Below, one piece after another: positions 62,238 to 64,000 of a stretch of DNA of 64,000 nucleotides (position 1 is the first letter of the stretch; every line of letters begins with the position of its first letter). This DNA is from Steromphala cineraria (Eukaryota > Mollusca > Gastropoda > Trochida > Trochidae). The position numbers and the translations under genes were made by a program. Location: positions 60,334,575 to 60,398,574 of the forward strand of contig OU744725.1 of the NCBI GenBank assembly GCA_916613615.1. The letters are read 5' to 3'. The notes beneath the pieces are model-generated. The model ran no database searches. It was not told the origin of the DNA and was given only the letters and a program-made list of their open reading frames with translations.

Positions 62238-64000
62238 TAGTTACATTATGTTTCTAGGGGGCATCTAAATGCTGAATTAGAACACACTTTAAATAAACAG
62301 TCTTTGTGGAGATCAAATATGGCGTCCTACAGTAATGATGGGTTTACATCATTGTCCACAAATGGTGTATATATGTCGATAACATCTTGTATGAATAAAA
62401 TTTCCTCATTTCAGAATTGTTATACTTAAATGCCAAACTTCTGCATGATCAAAACCTTTTATGAAATCTAGGGCCGGGACCCCAATGAATACTTAAACGG
62501 ACATAAAAAATAAGTATATTTTCTTTTATAAAATTTGAGAAATTGATTACTATCAAGCATTTGCTTGTCACAAATATTCAAAGTCATCTGGCCAAAGTGC
62601 TTTGGATTCAACACTATTTAAAATGTGATGACGTTTTCTTTGTTACTCAATTTATTTTGAAAAAGACAAAGTAGCCACAACCAGCGACCAACAGCAACCT
62701 AGATTTTTCATACAGCGATAATTAAAAATGTTGTCAAATGCATGAACATTAACTCGCAGGGAAAACACATTTTTGTACATATTAAGACAGAACTGATCGT
62801 TTAGATGTTCACACCAAACATCGCATATGCGGAAAACCTTATTTCTTTTGGTATAAATGATATTGTACTATAACCTCTTCAGAAATGCTAAATTCTCGTA
62901 TTTTAATTAGAAATGTGATGTCACAATACAGACAAGTCAGTAACAGGAAGAAAACAATGGTCTGCCAGACAATCTGAATAAATTTGGATTAACAGGCTTT
63001 ATATTAGGTAATACAGTATGTAATAATATAAAATCTGTTGATCTAAATTTATTTAGATTGTCATGAATTTCATGAAATTCCGTATGCATAAGACCACCGC
63101 CAAGTAACGTTAAGGTAACGTCTGTAACGGGAGGTTAAAAGGTTGGAAAAACATGCACAACTAAACTCATGGGCAGATAAGGACACAGTTATTATTTTGT
63201 TTAATGGCATTAAAATGAAATAATAATTTTCGACATATGACCAAGTAGACAACTGTAATTACCCGACTCGGACACAACCATCAGATGGCATCTAAGACGT
63301 TTCTATAAATGCTCAAACAGTGTCATTGAAGCCTATCTACGTAGCTTGGATTTTTTTATATTTCAACATACATAAAGTATGTAATCTTTAAATGAAATGC
63401 GTTTGTCCCTATAGCTTGTCTTTGGATCCAGCTGTTGGAAAAACACAGTGCGTTAAGTTCTTATTCGAAAAATCAACTACAAAAAAAGGCCTACAATGTT
63501 TGGGGTAAAAAGTGACCCAAGGCTAAACACACGTTGAAAAAAAACAAAATATTTTAAAAGAGCCGTTATACTTCAATCAATCATTTTTTTTAAAATATTA
63601 ACCAAAATGCATGGTATATATGAGTAAACATCAGATGGTTCGGACTGGATCAATCTTCTTTAATACAATGAATTCATTTCGACCATTATGCGGGTCCTGT
63701 CAAGTAATACTTCACTGTTAATTCGAAGACTATTTATCTTTACTTCATAATGCTTGTAAGCACAAGCTGTGGAAGACTTCGGACGATGTCTAGTTCCAAG
63801 TTACATTCTTCAGCAACAATTGATTAAAATTATTCTAATTTTATGTTCTGCAATCATGGAATAAATCCTATGTATTTCTTGCTATTAAACGGTTGTTTCT
63901 GACTTTCTGTCTCCTCCTTCATTGTTTTGGGTCAATTTATTTAAAGTGTTTTAGGACATAACAGGTAGGGGAGACCAGGGCAAAGCGCGCCCCCTAACAT
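62238..64000. other. Intergenic, nothing recognised
   Basis: The 26-bp word ctgttgatctaaatttattt+agattg at ~63033-63058 repeats exactly at ~60115-60140. No gene or domain seen. Confidence 0.5.

Overview
The window is AT-rich eukaryotic genomic DNA, very probably from a marine mollusc (bivalve-like). It has a nine-exon vertebrate/invertebrate-type solute carrier gene with GT-AG introns, and layers of nested transposable elements. Some of the elements are of kinds I associate with bivalve genomes: GTCCGTCC-bearing 'agctcatc' elements, a 'ccccccgaac..gttgcgggggg' element and a tRNA-headed SINE with an ATT tail. The species assignment is inference.

Region by region: (1) 1-5084 is a graveyard of nested retroelements: a minus-strand LINE tail is interrupted by a plus-strand LINE with poly(A) and by a foldback element, next to a copy of an abundant MITE (called MITE-A here). 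(2) 5085-24082 is a complete Polinton/Maverick, 18,998 bp, with near-identical ~168-bp terminal inverted repeats (2 mismatches in the first 166 bp) and a perfect 6-bp target duplication AGCGCC. Its left 4.7 kb is non-coding and littered with LINE 3' ends. The plus strand then carries a spliced acidic/basic gene overlapping a protein-primed DNA polymerase B, whose last ~110 residues are in another frame. Convergent minus-strand genes, running inward from the right TIR, are two unknown ORFs, a chromodomain integrase, minor capsid, a basic protein, major capsid, adenain-like protease, and then, after a 1.1-kb gap, packaging ATPase and two small proteins. (3) 24083-36388 has no gene. It holds a TIR element, a tandem segmental duplication whose second copy is split by insertions, a 1.1-kb TIR transposon, two abutting MITE-A copies, an RT fossil and a pure poly(A) insertion with target duplication. 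(4) 36389-55211 is an SLC22 (organic cation/anion transporter-like) gene on the plus strand; nine exons add up to exactly 1,611 nt (536 aa plus stop) with compatible phases at every junction. Its introns hold minisatellites, MITEs, a SINE and a mariner-like element. (5) 55212-64000 has no recognised gene, only repeats.

The most striking signal is in the SLC22 gene. A ~3.4-kb, 41-bp minisatellite begins inside exon 1 and copies the exon-1/intron-1 junction with its 5' splice site roughly 80 times. A second, 32-bp array starts at the exon-4/intron-4 junction in the same way. Intron 8 carries a looser array repeating an acceptor-like motif. The Polinton is the other highlight: structurally whole, with a terminal hairpin inside each TIR and a spliced gene, but with a frame break in its polymerase.
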